Assembly: GCA_031266805.1 (NCBI GenBank)
Contig: JAISAH010000102.1
Coordinates: forward strand, 1 to 64,000
DNA length: 64,000 nt
Direction of reading: 5' to 3'
DNA from: Gracilibacteraceae bacterium
GTDB taxonomy: Bacteria > Bacillota > Desulfitobacteriia > Desulfitobacteriales > Syntrophobotulaceae
The notes under the pieces are model-generated. The model saw nothing but the letters and a program-made list of their open reading frames with translations, had not been told where the DNA came from and did not search any database. Below, piece after piece: positions 32,026 through 44,200 of this stretch (its first letter is position 1; the number at the start of each line of letters is the position of its first letter). The position numbers were made by a program, and so were the translations under genes.

Positions 32026-34254
32026 CTACACTACCTCGTGAAAACTGCGCCTGATCACTTCCGCCTGCTGCTCGCGGGAGAGTTTGCGGAAATTCACCGC
32101 GTAGCCCGATACCCGGATGGTGAGGTTGGGGTAAGCGTCCGGATCCTCATAGGCTTTTTGCAAAGTTTCGCGGCGGAGGACGTTCACGTTGAGATGCTGC
32201 CCGCCTTTGGCAAAATACCCGTCGAGGATGGCGCAGAGATTTTCCTGCCGCTCGCTCTCCCGGTGGCCCAGCGCCTCGGGCACGATAGAGAATGTGTTCG
32301 ATATCCCGTCGCGGCAAACGTCGTAGGACAGTTTGGCCACGGAATTGAGCGCCGCCAGAGCGCCGTTTTTCTCACGCCCGTGCATGGGGTTGGCCCCGGG
32401 AGCGAACGGTTCGCCCGCCGCGCGGCCGTCGGGGGTCGCGCCGGTTTTTTTGCCATAGACCACGTTGGAGGTGATCGTCAGGACGCTCAAAGTGTGCTCG
32501 GCGCCTCGGTAGGTCTTATTTTGCCGGAGGCAGTCGTAAAAATCCTTTAGCAGCTGGGCGGCGATCAGGTCGACCCGGTCGTCGTCGTTGCCGAAGGCCG
32601 GGAATTCGCCCGCCGTCAAAAACCCGGTGATATAGCCTTCCTCGTCGCGGATCGGCGCGACCGTAGCGTAGCGGATAGCCGAAAGCGAGTCCGCCGCCAC
32701 GGAAAGCCCGGCCACGCCGAAGGCCATGAAGCGCTTGACGTCGGTATCATGCAGCGCCATCTGCAATTTTTCATAAAAATATTTGTCGTGCATGTAATGC
32801 ACGATGTTGAGAGCGTTGACATAGAGACTGGCCAGCCAGGGCATATAGATCCGCAGACGTTCCATGACCTGATCATAATTGAGCCGTTCTCCCCGGAGCG
32901 GGCCTGTCTGCGGGCCGATGCGCTCTTTTTCGCGGCAGTCGTATCCGCCGTTGATGGCCAAAAGGAGCAGCTTGGGCAGATTGCAGCGCGCGCCGAAAAA
33001 CTGCAGCCGCTTCCCGATCTCCATCGCCGAGACGCAGCAGGCGATAGCGTAATCGTCCCCGTAAATGGGGCGCATGAGGTCGTCGTTTTCGTACTGGATA
33101 GAGTCGGTGTCAATGGAGACCTTGGCGCAGAACCGCTTAAAGCCCTCCGGCAGATCCTTTGACCACAGGACCGTCAGATTGGGTTCCGGCGCGAGACCTA
33201 AAGTATACAGCGTGTTGAGGATGCGAAACGAACTTTTGCTCACCAGCGTGCCGCCGTCCTCGGTCATGCCGCCGACGGCTTCGGTAATCCACATCGGATC
33301 GCCGCCGAAGAGCTCGTTATATTCCGGCGTGCGCAGGATGCGCGCCAATCGCAGTTTGATGACGAAATCGTCGAAAAGCTCCTGAGCGCCGCTTTCGTCC
33401 AATGTTCCTTCCCGGATATCGCGCTCGATGTAAATGTCCAGGAAGCTACTGACGCGTCCCAAAGACATCGCCGCGCCGTTTTGCTCCTTGATCGCGCCCA
33501 GATAGGCGAAATACAGCCACTGCGTCGCTTCGCGCGCGTTCCGGGCGGGGTCGCTGATATCCAGACCGTAGAGGGCCGCCATCTCTTTCAGGCGCTTAAG
33601 AAAAACGATCTGCTGAAAAAGTTCCTCGGAAAGGCGGATGCTCTCCGTGTCCATTTCGCCTTCGCCGACTTTGGCTTTGTCTCGCTTTTTTTGCTCGATC
33701 AGACGGTCGACGCCGTAGAGCGCCGCGCGGCGGTAATCGCCGATGATCCGCCCCCGCCCGTAAGCGTCAGGCAGACCGGTGATCAGGCCGGCGCTCCGCG
33801 CCACGCGCATTTCATCGGTATAGGCGCGGAAAACGCCGTCGTTGTGGGTGGTGCGGAACTGAAACTCACTCTCGATTTTATCGCTGAGTTTATAACCGTA
33901 GGCTTCCACCGCCGAGCGCACCATGCGCACCCCGCCGAAGGGATGTACGCCGCGGCGCAGGGGCTGGTCGGTCTGCAAGCCGACGATCAGTTCATCGGCT
34001 TTGTCGATATACCCGGGCCGATAGTAGGTGAGGGAGGAAACAGTGGAAACGTCGATGTCCAACACGCCGCCCGCCTGAGCCTCGCGGCGCGACAGGCTCT
34101 CCACATGGCGCATCAGGCGCCGGGTGCGTTCGGTCGGTCCGGACAAAAAAGACTCGCCGCCCTCATAGGGAATATGGTTCTTCAGGATAAAATCCCGCAC
34201 ATTGATTTCTGTTTGCCAGGCTCCTTTGTGAAAACCCCGCCAAGCATCGTTCAT
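32026..34254 (-). CDS. pflB: Formate acetyltransferase (pyruvate formate-lyase)
   Basis: 742 residues, standard length. It converts pyruvate and CoA to acetyl-CoA and formate under anaerobic conditions. The adjacent active-site cysteines are in [13 protein letters not shown] (about residues 407-408). The glycyl-radical motif RVSGYAVNF places the radical at Gly717. The Cys-Cys pair identifies a true pyruvate enzyme rather than a diol dehydratase-type relative. The ATG at 34254 is chosen for its GAGGGCGG ribosome site; an upstream in-frame Met lacks one. Operon with pflA. Confidence 0.97.
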   Translation of the reverse strand: MNDAWRGFHKGAWQTEINVRDFILKNHIPYEGGESFLSGPTERTRRLMRHVESLSRREAQAGGVLDIDVSTVSSLTYYRPGYIDKADELIVGLQTDQPLRRGVHPFGGVRMVRSAVEAYGYKLSDKIESEFQFRTTHNDGVFRAYTDEMRVARSAGLITGLPDAYGRGRIIGDYRRAALYGVDRLIEQKKRDKAKVGEGEMDTESIRLSEELFQQIVFLKRLKEMAALYGLDISDPARNAREATQWLYFAYLGAIKEQNGAAMSLGRVSSFLDIYIERDIREGTLDESGAQELFDDFVIKLRLARILRTPEYNELFGGDPMWITEAVGGMTEDGGTLVSKSSFRILNTLYTLGLAPEPNLTVLWSKDLPEGFKRFCAKVSIDTDSIQYENDDLMRPIYGDDYAIACCVSAMEIGKRLQFFGARCNLPKLLLLAINGGYDCREKERIGPQTGPLRGERLNYDQVMERLRIYMPWLASLYVNALNIVHYMHDKYFYEKLQMALHDTDVKRFMAFGVAGLSVAADSLSAIRYATVAPIRDEEGYITGFLTAGEFPAFGNDDDRVDLIAAQLLKDFYDCLRQNKTYRGAEHTLSVLTITSNVVYGKKTGATPDGRAAGEPFAPGANPMHGREKNGALAALNSVAKLSYDVCRDGISNTFSIVPEALGHRESERQENLCAILDGYFAKGGQHLNVNVLRRETLQKAYEDPDAYPNLTIRVSGYAVNFRKLSREQQAEVIRRSFHEVV

Positions 34255-34380
34255 TATTCCGCCCTCATTTCGCCGAAAGACTGTCAAACAGGGCGAGACA
34301 TTCTTTCGATAAATTAACGCTCTACCGCTGAAATAGCAAGAATCGCCGATAAAAACAATATCAGCGGCCGGCGCAGCCTA

Positions 34381-34409
34381 AGTATATCACGAAGCAACGG
34401 GGCTGGCAA
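34381..34409 (-). promoter_or_regulatory. Promoter of pflBA
   Basis: On - TTGCCA (34404-34409), 17-base spacer, TATACT (34381-34386), about 127 bases before pflB. The long leader (34255-34375) may carry regulation, but I see no recognised riboswitch in it. Confidence 0.7.
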
Positions 34410-34463
34410 CCCCTCTCCGCCATTGAAATTGCTGATACACACTATAATTTGTGGATCTGTTGA

Positions 34464-35240
34464 TCATAAAGTACTACATATTGTGTGGATCTGCCAGGCC
34501 AAGGCGCGTTTCAGGCGGCGCTGATATTCCGTGTCCTCCTCCCGGCCGGAACAGAAAAAACGCACCGTACCTGCGCCGGCGGCGCGGCGGCCGCTCTGCG
34601 CGAGCGTATCGGCCAGATGGCGGACGGTGCCGCCGTTCCCGTCGATAAGGGCCGCCGCCGGCATGAGAGCGCGGAATTGCGCGCGATAAAAGGGGAAATG
34701 CGTGCAGCCAAGCACCACCGTCGCGTACCGCGTCAAATCAAGCGCCGCGCCGGCCGCGCGCAAATAGGGCAGCACCCTGTCTCCGAATATTCCTTGCTCG
34801 GCGTAGGACACCAGTTCCGGCAGCGGCAGTTCGTCCACCACGTCTTCCGCGTGCAGGCTCGCTACCAAATTATGGTATTTTTCCAGGCGCAAGGTGAGAG
34901 GCGTGGCCGTCACCAGAATGCGGCCGTTTTTTTGCGCCGTGACAGCCGGTTTTACGGCGGGTTCCATGCCGAGGACCGGAAAAGCAAAACGACGGCGCAG
35001 CGCGCCGATCGCCGCGCCGGTCGCCGTATTGCAGGCTACGACCAGCGCCTGCACGCCGTGTTCCGCTAAGAACTCCGCCGCGCCGAGCGTAAATTCCCGC
35101 ACTTCATTTTCAGACCGTATTCCGTAAGGGACGTGGTCCGTGTCCGCGTAATAATAATAATCACAGTGGGGCAGCGTATTCAGCGCCTCCGCCAGCAAGG
35201 TCAGCCCGCCCAGACCCGAATCAAGTATGCCGACGCGCAT
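34464..35240 (-). CDS. murI: Glutamate racemase
   Basis: 258 residues. It makes D-glutamate for peptidoglycan. The N-terminal [10 protein letters not shown] (residues 7-16), the catalytic Cys70 in ACNTAT and Cys179 in GCTHFP are all in place. The start ATG at 35240 lies 20 bases inside the 3' end of the upstream hybrid kinase gene, so the two are translationally coupled. After its stop there is a 209-base gap to pflB that contains the pflB promoter. Confidence 0.96.
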   Translation of the reverse strand: MRVGILDSGLGGLTLLAEALNTLPHCDYYYYADTDHVPYGIRSENEVREFTLGAAEFLAEHGVQALVVACNTATGAAIGALRRRFAFPVLGMEPAVKPAVTAQKNGRILVTATPLTLRLEKYHNLVASLHAEDVVDELPLPELVSYAEQGIFGDRVLPYLRAAGAALDLTRYATVVLGCTHFPFYRAQFRALMPAAALIDGNGGTVRHLADTLAQSGRRAAGAGTVRFFCSGREEDTEYQRRLKRALAWQIHTICSTL

Positions 35241-37953
35241 TTTCCGCAGATCCTTGACTCAGCGTGTTTCTCAGTATCGCCAGCACTTCGTTTACATCGA
35301 GCGGCTTACCGAGATGAGCGTTCATCCCCGCTTCAAGGCATTTTTCCATATCCTCGCGGAAGACGTTGGCGGTCATCGCGATGATCGGGACCGAGACGGC
35401 CCGCGGCGCGTCAAGCGCGCGTATGCGGCGCGAAGCTTCATACCCGTCCATCTCCGGCATTTGCACGTCCATAAATATCATATCATAGTGTTCGGGATCT
35501 TCGGAGAACATCTGCACCGCCACCGCGCCGTTTTCCGCGCATTCTATCTTCAATTTCGTCGGCTCCAGCAGCGCCAGCACGATTTCCCGGTTGATCTCCA
35601 CATCCTCGGCCAAAAGCACGCAATAACCTGAGAAATCGTCTTCGGCAGTCTCCGCCGGGTCCGACGCGGTCAGGCTGCCGTCGACGCCAAGGCACTCGTT
35701 TATGCAATCGGTGATGGATGAGGGAAACAATGGTTTCGGGATGAATTTATCCACCCCGGCGCGCTTACCTTCTTCCTCCGCGGCACTCCAGTCGGCGGCG
35801 GAGATCATGACGACGACCGTCTTGCCGTGTTTATCGGTCTTGATGCGCCGAGTCAGTTCCAGGCCGTCCATGCCCGGCATTTTCCAGTCGACAAAACAAA
35901 TGTCATAAGTCTCTCCCCGCTGCTCGATCGCCGCGCAGGCGTCCGCGCCGCTTGAGGCCGTGTCGCAGGCGACGCCGACAATACGGGCGAACTCCACAAA
36001 ATACTCCAGCACTTCCGGCGTGTCGTCAACCACCAAAATACGCAGATTCTCCCAACTGGCGCCGGCCGGCAGAAAACTCTGGTGCTCCTCGGCGCCGCGC
36101 TCGGCCTCGACGGTAAACGCGAATGTCGATCCGTGCCCCAACTTTGATTCTATCCATATGCGGCCGCCCATCATCTCAATGATGCGTTTGGAGATGGCCA
36201 GCCCCAGGCCGGTGCCGCCGAACTTGCGCGCCGTGCCCGCCTCCGCCTGCTGGAACGACGTGAACAGCCGCTCTTGCTGTTCCTCGCTGATGCCTATGCC
36301 TGTGTCGGCGACGCTGACCTGTATCACGCACAGCCGGTCTTTTTCAGAGACGAGGCTCGCTTCGATCCGGATGCCGCCGCCCTCGGGCGTGAATTTTATC
36401 GCGTTGGACATGAGATTCGTTATGACCTGCGTCAACCGCTGATCGTCCCCGATGAGCGCGCGGGGGATACGGCTGTCGATCTGGACGCGGAAATTCTGTT
36501 TTTTCTCGTCGATACGGAAATTGCTGACGTTTACGACTTTTTGCAGCACTTTTTCGAAAATAAATTCGGCGCGCGACAGTTCGAATTTGTTCGCTTCTAT
36601 TTTACTCATGTCCAGAATATCGTTGATCACGCCGAGCAGATGCGCGGACGCGTCGCCGATTTTTTCGAACGCGTAGTTCTTCCGTTCGGGATTCGGCGCG
36701 TTCAGGCCGATGGAAGTCATGCCGATTATGGCGTTCATCGGCGTGCGGATCTCATGGCTCATATTGGAGAGAAAATCGCTTTTCGCTCTGGAGGCGTCCT
36801 CCGCTTCACTCCGCGCGTGCGCCAGATCGAGCATCATCTGGTTGCGGATCATGGCGTTCGCGAGCAGGAGAGCGCCGGGGTAGATGATCCGCTCCTCATC
36901 GGGCGTGAATTTTCGGAAGTCATGACAGTTATCAAAGGTGACGGTGCCCCAGAATTCGCCCTTATAGATCACGGAGGCGATGAAAAACGCCCGTACGCCG
37001 AAAATGGCGAGAAATTCCCGCTCCGTCTCCGGAAACTCATTTTGCGTCATATTGATGCTGCGCCCGGCCGACAGTGGGACCACCCATTCCGGCAGCGTTT
37101 GCCTGTACGGGAAGGAGAAGTCCTCGCTCCCGTCGGCGGCCTCAGTCTCCACATCCGGTCTGTCGCCGGATTCAGGCGCCGCGGCCGCCTCGGATATCTG
37201 ATGCGTGAAATAGAGTTCCCCGTCCCTGATTTCGTTTTTCCATATGGTTATACGGTCCGCGCCGGCGTTGCGGGCCAGCAGGGCCATGCTCCCGCGCAGG
37301 GCGGTCTCGGGGTCGTCCATGTTCAGATCCAGCAGCGAGACAGCCATAGAATTCATGGAATTCAGCAGCATGTCGAGCTTATGTTTTTCGTCCCGGAATA
37401 TCCTGTCCTGAAACATGACGATCGCCGCGATAAAAAAACCGGCTACAATAAAAGACTGGACGTTGTCGACATACCGCGCGCCACCGTTTAATTCCGCCAC
37501 CAGCGCGTCAAAAGGCGGAACGGATGAGGCCGCGTAACAGGCCGTCACCCAGAGGATATGCGTGACGAGCAGGACGACGCGCGGTTTTCCTCTCGACAGG
37601 AAGAAGATGAGGACAATAGACATCGTGAAGTATGCCGCCGCGCCGCTCTCCACTCCGCCCATCGCGAAAAGCGCCGCCGGCAGCAGCACGTCGCAAAGCG
37701 CGATCAGAATGAACCAGGAGCCGAGCTTGTATTTGCCGTAAATATTGCAAAAAGCCATCAAAGTGACGACGCAGACGATGATGACGGCGAGCACGGCTAT
37801 CAGCACCGGCGAGCTTCGCATGATCAGGCGCGATATCATGGCGACAACGACTCCCGCTATCCCGACCATGCACACCATGTTGGAGACGCGCGCGTCAAGC
37901 GGCAGCGCTTCCGAGAATATGCAGCGGTCGATCAGACTTCTTATCTTTTGCAT
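35221..37953 (-). CDS. Hybrid sensor histidine kinase with two receiver domains
   Basis: 910 residues from the ATG at 37953 (GAGG 6 bases upstream); the open frame extends further left without a ribosome site. The N-terminus has about six membrane helices (residues 25-215), then a coiled linker and a GAF-like domain (about 235-375). The HisKA H-box [17 protein letters not shown] (His near 399) and the ATPase boxes ([23 protein letters not shown]) follow. Receiver 1 (Asp in [12 protein letters not shown], near 688) and receiver 2 (Asp in [13 protein letters not shown], near 828) complete it. This is a BarA-like layout, but there is no C-terminal Hpt domain, so phosphotransfer must continue through a separate protein. 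Overlaps murI by 20 bases. Confidence 0.94.
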   Translation of the reverse strand: MQKIRSLIDRCIFSEALPLDARVSNMVCMVGIAGVVVAMISRLIMRSSPVLIAVLAVIIVCVVTLMAFCNIYGKYKLGSWFILIALCDVLLPAALFAMGGVESGAAAYFTMSIVLIFFLSRGKPRVVLLVTHILWVTACYAASSVPPFDALVAELNGGARYVDNVQSFIVAGFFIAAIVMFQDRIFRDEKHKLDMLLNSMNSMAVSLLDLNMDDPETALRGSMALLARNAGADRITIWKNEIRDGELYFTHQISEAAAAPESGDRPDVETEAADGSEDFSFPYRQTLPEWVVPLSAGRSINMTQNEFPETEREFLAIFGVRAFFIASVIYKGEFWGTVTFDNCHDFRKFTPDEERIIYPGALLLANAMIRNQMMLDLAHARSEAEDASRAKSDFLSNMSHEIRTPMNAIIGMTSIGLNAPNPERKNYAFEKIGDASAHLLGVINDILDMSKIEANKFELSRAEFIFEKVLQKVVNVSNFRIDEKKQNFRVQIDSRIPRALIGDDQRLTQVITNLMSNAIKFTPEGGGIRIEASLVSEKDRLCVIQVSVADTGIGISEEQQERLFTSFQQAEAGTARKFGGTGLGLAISKRIIEMMGGRIWIESKLGHGSTFAFTVEAERGAEEHQSFLPAGASWENLRILVVDDTPEVLEYFVEFARIVGVACDTASSGADACAAIEQRGETYDICFVDWKMPGMDGLELTRRIKTDKHGKTVVVMISAADWSAAEEEGKRAGVDKFIPKPLFPSSITDCINECLGVDGSLTASDPAETAEDDFSGYCVLLAEDVEINREIVLALLEPTKLKIECAENGAVAVQMFSEDPEHYDMIFMDVQMPEMDGYEASRRIRALDAPRAVSVPIIAMTANVFREDMEKCLEAGMNAHLGKPLDVNEVLAILRNTLSQGSAENARRHT

Positions 37954-38034
37954 ATCAGCCTCACAAACAAATCGGGCGCGCCGCGCGGCGGCTGTTGTTG
38001 GAAAATTATCCCACGAGAAGTGGATTCCGGCATT

Positions 38035-38063
38035 ATTATAGCACAAAAAAATAGCAGCGTCAT
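38035..38063 (-). promoter_or_regulatory. Promoter of hybrid kinase-murI
   Basis: On - ATGACG (38058-38063), 17-base spacer, consensus TATAAT (38035-38040), about 80 bases before the kinase start. Confidence 0.65.
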
Positions 38064-38134
38064 GGCAAAAATTTATTGCGCTTGAGGCGCGACCCAAGGG
38101 CGGTCACTTTTTTTCTTTTCACCCATTTTTCCTA

Positions 38135-38162
38135 TTTACTTCTGTGACTTCTGTGATATAAT
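38135..38162 (+). promoter_or_regulatory. Promoter of large surface protein gene
   Basis: TTTACT (38135-38140), 16-base spacer containing the ACTTCTGTG repeat, consensus TATAAT (38157-38162). It leaves a leader of about 100 bases before the ATG at 38271. Confidence 0.6.
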
Positions 38163-38270
38163 TGCCCTAATAATATTATGTGAGAAATACACCGGAGTCC
38201 TTGCTTTTTCTAATCACCGGCCGAAATATTCTATGAGTCTCCGTATTTCCATCGCAAAGGAGTTTTCGCC

Positions 38271-41200
38271 ATGATAAAAAAATATAACAGTCGTTTTTTT
38301 GCTATTTTTCTCGCTTTCACTTTGCTGTTGAACGCCGTTTGCGTCTTCAGGCCGCCCGATCTGCTGGCGGCGGCTTCCTCAAGCATGAAGATCGCGCGTA
38401 TTTCAGGCGAAAACCGCTACGAGACGGCCATAAAAGTTTCCCAGACCGGGTGGAAGGACGCCGCCATCGCTATTATCGCCTCGGGCTCCGACGCCAATCT
38501 GGTCGACGCTTTGACCATAGCGCCGCTGGCCCGCATCATGAACGCGCCGATTTTACTCACGAACGGCGCCGACCTCACGGAAGCCACGGCGCAGGAATTG
38601 CTCCGGCTGAATACGGAGACCGTATACATCGCGAGCGGTTTGGGCGTGATCAATCAGCGCGTGCGCAGTCAGCTGGAGCGCATCGGCGTGCGCGTTATAC
38701 CCCTCGGCGGGCAGAACCGCTTTGAAACAGCTCTGAACATCGCCAAGGAGATCGACCGTTTCCGTCCGGTGACCACCGCGCTCGTTTCCACGGCCTATTC
38801 CAACGTTGACGCGCTCTCGGCCGCTTCGATCGCCGCGCAAAACGGCTGGCCGATCCTGCTCAGCGCGCCGGAAAGCATTCCCTCGGACGCCCGCGTTTTC
38901 CTCGATAATTCCGCTATTACTAAAACATATGTGATAGGCGGCGGCGGCGTTGTTTCCGATCAGGTGCTGAGCAGTCTGCGGGGCGCCGAGCGTTTGGGCG
39001 GGGCGGATCGCTTCGCCACTAATCTGGAGATCCTCAAACGTTTCGAGAATGACATGGACTTCCAGAACCTTTATGTGGCCAACGGGCTGAACAGCCATCT
39101 CGTGGACTCCTTGGTCGCTTCCAGCTATATCGCCGGCCATCCGCTCCTGATGGTGAACAATATTCGGGTCGAGCGCCCGGCGCTGACTTTTCTGGCCGGA
39201 CATCCCATCAGCACGGCCACCGCTCTCGGCGGCACTTCTGTCGTATCCGATGAAATACTCAAATCCCTGAACAATCAAGCCATAAGCGGCGGCGGTTCTT
39301 CCGGCGGCGGCAGCGGCTCCTCCTCCGGCGGTTCTTCCAGTAAAACCCCTTTCCTCCTGAAAGACGGGGAGGATCTGATCATATACACCGGCGGTAATTA
39401 CACGCCGGCGCGCATCAACGCTTTTGAGGAAACGATCCGCACGCTGACCGTTGACGCCGCCGTTCTGAACGGCACCGTCACCGTCACTGATCTGACCATT
39501 GAAGGCGACGTCCTGATCAAAGGCGGGGGAGAACATTCCGTCAAATTCGTCAACTGCGTTTTCCTCGGCAAACTGACCGTGGAGAAAAAGAACGCCAAAA
39601 GCGCCGAAGGGGTGCGGGTTTATTTCGGCCGCAATACCACCCCGCCGAAACGCGTCATCTTGAAGTCCAAAGCTATTGTTGAAAGTTACGCCACTGTGCC
39701 GACGCTGGAGCGCGTAAATATCAGCACCGCCGATCCGGTCACCATCATGGCCCCGGCTTTCCAAGTCGTTTATGATGTGTCCGTCAAAAGCCCGAGCATC
39801 ACGGTGCGCGACGACGTCGGCCTGCTGCTCGTGCCCGAGGACGCGACCGTGATCCTGAACGGCACAAAAGCTCTGGTGGAGACGCTGGCTTCGGACGGGA
39901 CGAAACTGACTCTGTCCGGCAAAGGAAAAATTTACCGTTTCCTGGCCACGAAACCCGATAAAATCAAGGTGCGCGTCGTGCGCGGCACGGACATCCGCGA
40001 CGTCAGCAATAACCGCTATGAATCCTACGAATTCATTCCGGCCCATCTCGTCACGATCGACGTGAAAAATATGGATTATGACGCTCCGCCGGTCATCGAG
40101 GACGGCGAGATGGTCACGGTCTATTTTATCCCGGACGCCGACTATGCCTTGCCGAGCGCCGTCAAGGTGCAGCTGGGGTCTTCCGCCGTGGGTCCGGAAT
40201 ATTACAATTACTCTCGCCCGGACGCCAAACTGGAAGTCTACCGCATCACCGACCATCTGAAAGTGACGGCCGCGGCCAAAAAAGCCACCGACTACAAGAT
40301 AACCGTCAAGGCCACGGGGATAAAATACACGCTGGTGCTGAATGACCGCGTGGTGGAACCGGGCGCTCTCGGCAAGGACGGCCAGACGCTTGAGGTCCGC
40401 CTGACGCCGGAGAACGGCTACCGGCTGCCCGTGCCGCTGAGCGTGGGCCTGACCATGGACGGGATCAATATTTCCCAGGGGACGGGCGGCGGCTACACTT
40501 ATACGGTAAAAAGCGAGCAGGAAGCCGTGGTGTATATACCGGCGCTCACAGGCCCGGTCACGCTCACCGCTCCCGGCCAGAAGATCGGCCCCTTGAAGCT
40601 GACGGTCAAGGCGACCGGCCTGACTTACACGGCCTCTCCCTCGACGCCCGAATACGGCTTGCCGCTGGATGTACTCTTTACCTCGAAGCCCGGCGCTTTC
40701 CCGCCCTCGGAAGACAGCGTCGCCGTGGAGATGGGCGGCCACCGGCTGACGCCGGATCAGGGCGGAGTTACCGGCGATTACCGGATCTACCGCGTCGCGA
40801 ATGACGCGCTGGAAGTGACGCTGCACCGGGTCACGGACAGCGTGACTATCACCGCCGCCGCCCGCAGCCTGCCCGCCTTTACCGTGAACGCTCCCGGACT
40901 GGAATATACCGCCACTCCGCCGCAGCTGACCGTTATGGGGCAAAGCCTGGCCATAGCTTTCACGCCGGGCGAAGGGCATGATCTGCCCGGATCCAGCGGC
41001 GTGACCGTGACGATGGGGGCGCGAACACTGGAAGAAGGCGTGGGGTACACCTATATCAAAAGCAATGATTTCGCCGCGGAGCTGCGCATACTGAACATCA
41101 CGGACAATGTGGTCGTCAACGCTTTCGGCGTCAAAGTCCCCACGACCAAACTGTCGGTCAAAACGCCGGGGCTTGATCATGTCGCCGCGCCGCGCGCCCC

Positions 41201-44200
41201 CGTCGTCGACCGGGCGTTCAGCGTGACGTTCACGCCGCAGGAAGGGTATCTCCTGCCGAGCAGCTTAACGGCTTTCACCGTAAAAATGGGCCCGAACATG
41301 CTCGTTCAGGGCACGGATTACACTTTGACCGCCGTCAACCCCTACACGCTGGAACTGGTTATCCCTAAGATCACCGGCGACGTGACCATCAGCGCCCAGG
41401 GCCGCAAGCTCCCGGTCATCAAGGTCAACGCCAAGGGGATCGATTATACGCTCGCGCCGCCTGTGTTCACAGACTTCGGCCAGCCGCTGACGATAGCGCT
41501 CACGCCGCAGTCCGGCTATTTCCTCCCCAATCAAAACGAACTCATGGTGCAAGTCGGCAGTTCCTTCCTCGCCCAGGCTGATTTCGCTTATACTCTGGTC
41601 GGCGGCGGCGCGCGCCTGGAAATACCGGCGGGCACCATCATGGGCGACGTGACCGTCACGGCCAACGGCAAGGTCAAACCGACCTACAAACTGACGATCA
41701 GCTCCACCGGTCTCACTTACACCGCCGTGCCGAAAGCCCCGGTGGAGGGAGAGCCCGTGGATATCGTCTTCACGGCCAAGAGCGGTTACTATCTGCCTAA
41801 GGACGAGATCGTCATGGTCAATATGGGCGGGATCCCTCTGACCGCAGGCACTGGTGGTTTCCGCTTGAACCGCAGTTATGAGATAGACAACGACACTCTG
41901 TCCATCATCATTGAAAAAGTGCTGGGAGATATCTTCATCTCCGCGCCGGGGCAGAAAGTGCCCGTGGCGACCGTCAAAGCCCCCGGCCTTGACTTCGAGT
42001 TCACCCAGCTCATCGCGATAGACGATACTTTGCGCGTGACCTTCGCCCCGAAGACCGGCTATGTGCTGCCTAATTTCGTATCCGTACAGATGGGCGGCCG
42101 CATGCAGGATCCGAGCAGTTACACTTATAAGAACCTCGGCACCACGGCTACATTGATGGTGGAACATGTGAACGATAATATTACGGTCGTGGCCACCGGG
42201 GTAAAGATCCCGACTTATGCCGTCGCCATCACCGCCGCCGGTCTCAACCTTCCTTCCGTCAAGTCCGCCTCGGAAAACCAGCGCCTGAGTCTGGATTTCA
42301 CGCCCAAGGCCGGTTACGCCCTCCCTGAGGACGCCAATATCGTGGTCTCCATGGGCGGTAGTGTGCTCACGCGGGTTGACCCTCCCGCCGTGCCCGGCAC
42401 AGGTGAATATTTGCTGACCAGAGTGCCGGCAATGAATATGGCAAATATTGTTATCCCGAAAGTCACCGGCAACGTCTCTATATCCATGCCCGGTCTCAAA
42501 GTGCCGACGTATACGATAAAAGCCACGGGCGCGACTTTTGTGGCGACGCCGGAAACCCCGACCGCCACAGAATATAAGCTGACGGTGGTATTCACGGCCA
42601 AGGCCGGCTATGATCTGCCGAATTACTCCGTCATCAGCGTCGTCATGGGTAAAAATTTGACGTATACGCCGGGGTCCACGCCCAGCGCCGACCAGTTCAC
42701 CTATACCGTGGTTGGAACCACGGCTACTTTGACCATTGAAAAAGTCACAGCCAATGTCACGATCAACGCCAACGGCAATAAGGTGCCTGTATACACCACG
42801 AAATACACGGGCGCCGGTTTCACAGCCCTCTTTACCCCGACCGCCCCGCAGCATGGCTCTCCGCTTCACGTTCTCCTGACGCTCAAGGCCGGCTATCAGT
42901 TTCCAATCAATGGAACCAGCGATGTCAGCATCCAGATGGGCAACAGCTTTCTCACAGCGGTAACCGACTATACGATAACCCCTACCCCGGCTGTGAATCC
43001 GAACGCCTATATGATCACATTATTGAATAATTCTCCGAGAGTGGGAGTGGAGGGCAATATCACAGTCAGAGCGGACGGATATAAGGTCCCCATTTATTCC
43101 ACCAAGTACACGGGCACGGGTCTCACCGCCGTATTCACTCCCAAGGCGCCGACTCACGGCGACCCGCTTAATGTTTTGATTACACCTAAGACCGGTTATG
43201 TGATGCCAGCTGTGACTGATTACACCGTTCAGATGGGCATCGACGTTCTCACGGAGGGAGCGGGAAAAGACTATACTGTCAGCACTGGCCCGACTGCCCA
43301 CACTATCAACTTTTTGAAGCCAGTCACCGGCAATGTCGTCGTCACGGTTAACGGGGTGAAGATCCCCGCCGTCTCCGTCAAAGCCACTGGCTATAATTAC
43401 ACTTCTAACCCGCTTAAACCAACCACTGTACCGCAAAATATGACTTTCGACTTCGCTCTGAAAACAGGCTACCGCCATCCCGACCCGAGCGATATCCTGA
43501 TTACGATGGGCGGCGCCAATCTGCTGGAGGGCCCCGGTGGTTGGACGATGACGAATCCAACTACTAATACTATGCGAATCCAAGTAAATGGCGTCAAAGA
43601 AGATTTGAAAGTCACGGTGCCCGGCGTCAAGGTCCCGACCTATAAACTGACCGTCAAAACGACGGGACTCAAATACACGGCGGTGAAGACCACGCTGACC
43701 GAAGGGGTGGATCCGGCGATCGTCCAACTGTGGCCGACCACAGGCTACACCTTGCCACTGAAAAGCGAATCGCTGGATGATTATTTAACGGTGACGATGG
43801 GCGGCTCGCAGCTCTTTCAGTTCTCGCAGCTCAGATACAAAGCCGAATACGACTCTGACTACACAGCTGGTGTAACCTCCGTTCCACAATATCTCACTAT
43901 AACAGTGCCTGACTCCGGTGCGGTGAACGGTGCCGTCTCGGTCACAGCGACGGGCCGCAAATTGCCGGAGTATACCCTCAACATCACAAATCTCAATTAC
44001 ACAGCTACGCCGACGGTGTTTACCGCTTTAGGCCAAACTCTGATTATTACGATGCAGCCAAAAAGCGGTTACCAATTGCCAGATTCGAGTACAGGCACAA
44101 ACGATATACATGTTTATCAAAATATCAACGGTATTAATGAGGAACTTTATGGTTCAAATATGTTCGTCGGTGGCTCAGACAACACAGCGACGCTCAAAGT

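Larger units (their letters stand above)
37954..38270. other. Divergent intergenic region with two promoters
   Basis: 317 bases between the hybrid kinase and the large surface protein. It holds a promoter on each strand (entered separately) and the surface-gene ribosome site AAAGGAG at about 38257-38263. An AT-rich stretch around 38100-38185 contains a tandem ACTTCTGTG repeat (38138-38155). I see no RNA gene. Confidence 0.6.

Noticed and set aside
36274..37491. 405-residue open frame on + opposite the hybrid kinase
   Set aside because: Antisense shadow of a gene with clear kinase and receiver motifs.
38553..41180. 875-residue open frame on - opposite the surface protein gene
   Set aside because: It is the antisense shadow of a GC-rich, signal-peptide-bearing gene, has no recognisable motif or ribosome site, and the sense protein is clearly real.
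41265..42869. 534-residue open frame on - opposite the repeat array
   Set aside because: Antisense shadow; its own apparent repetition comes from the repeats of the sense gene.
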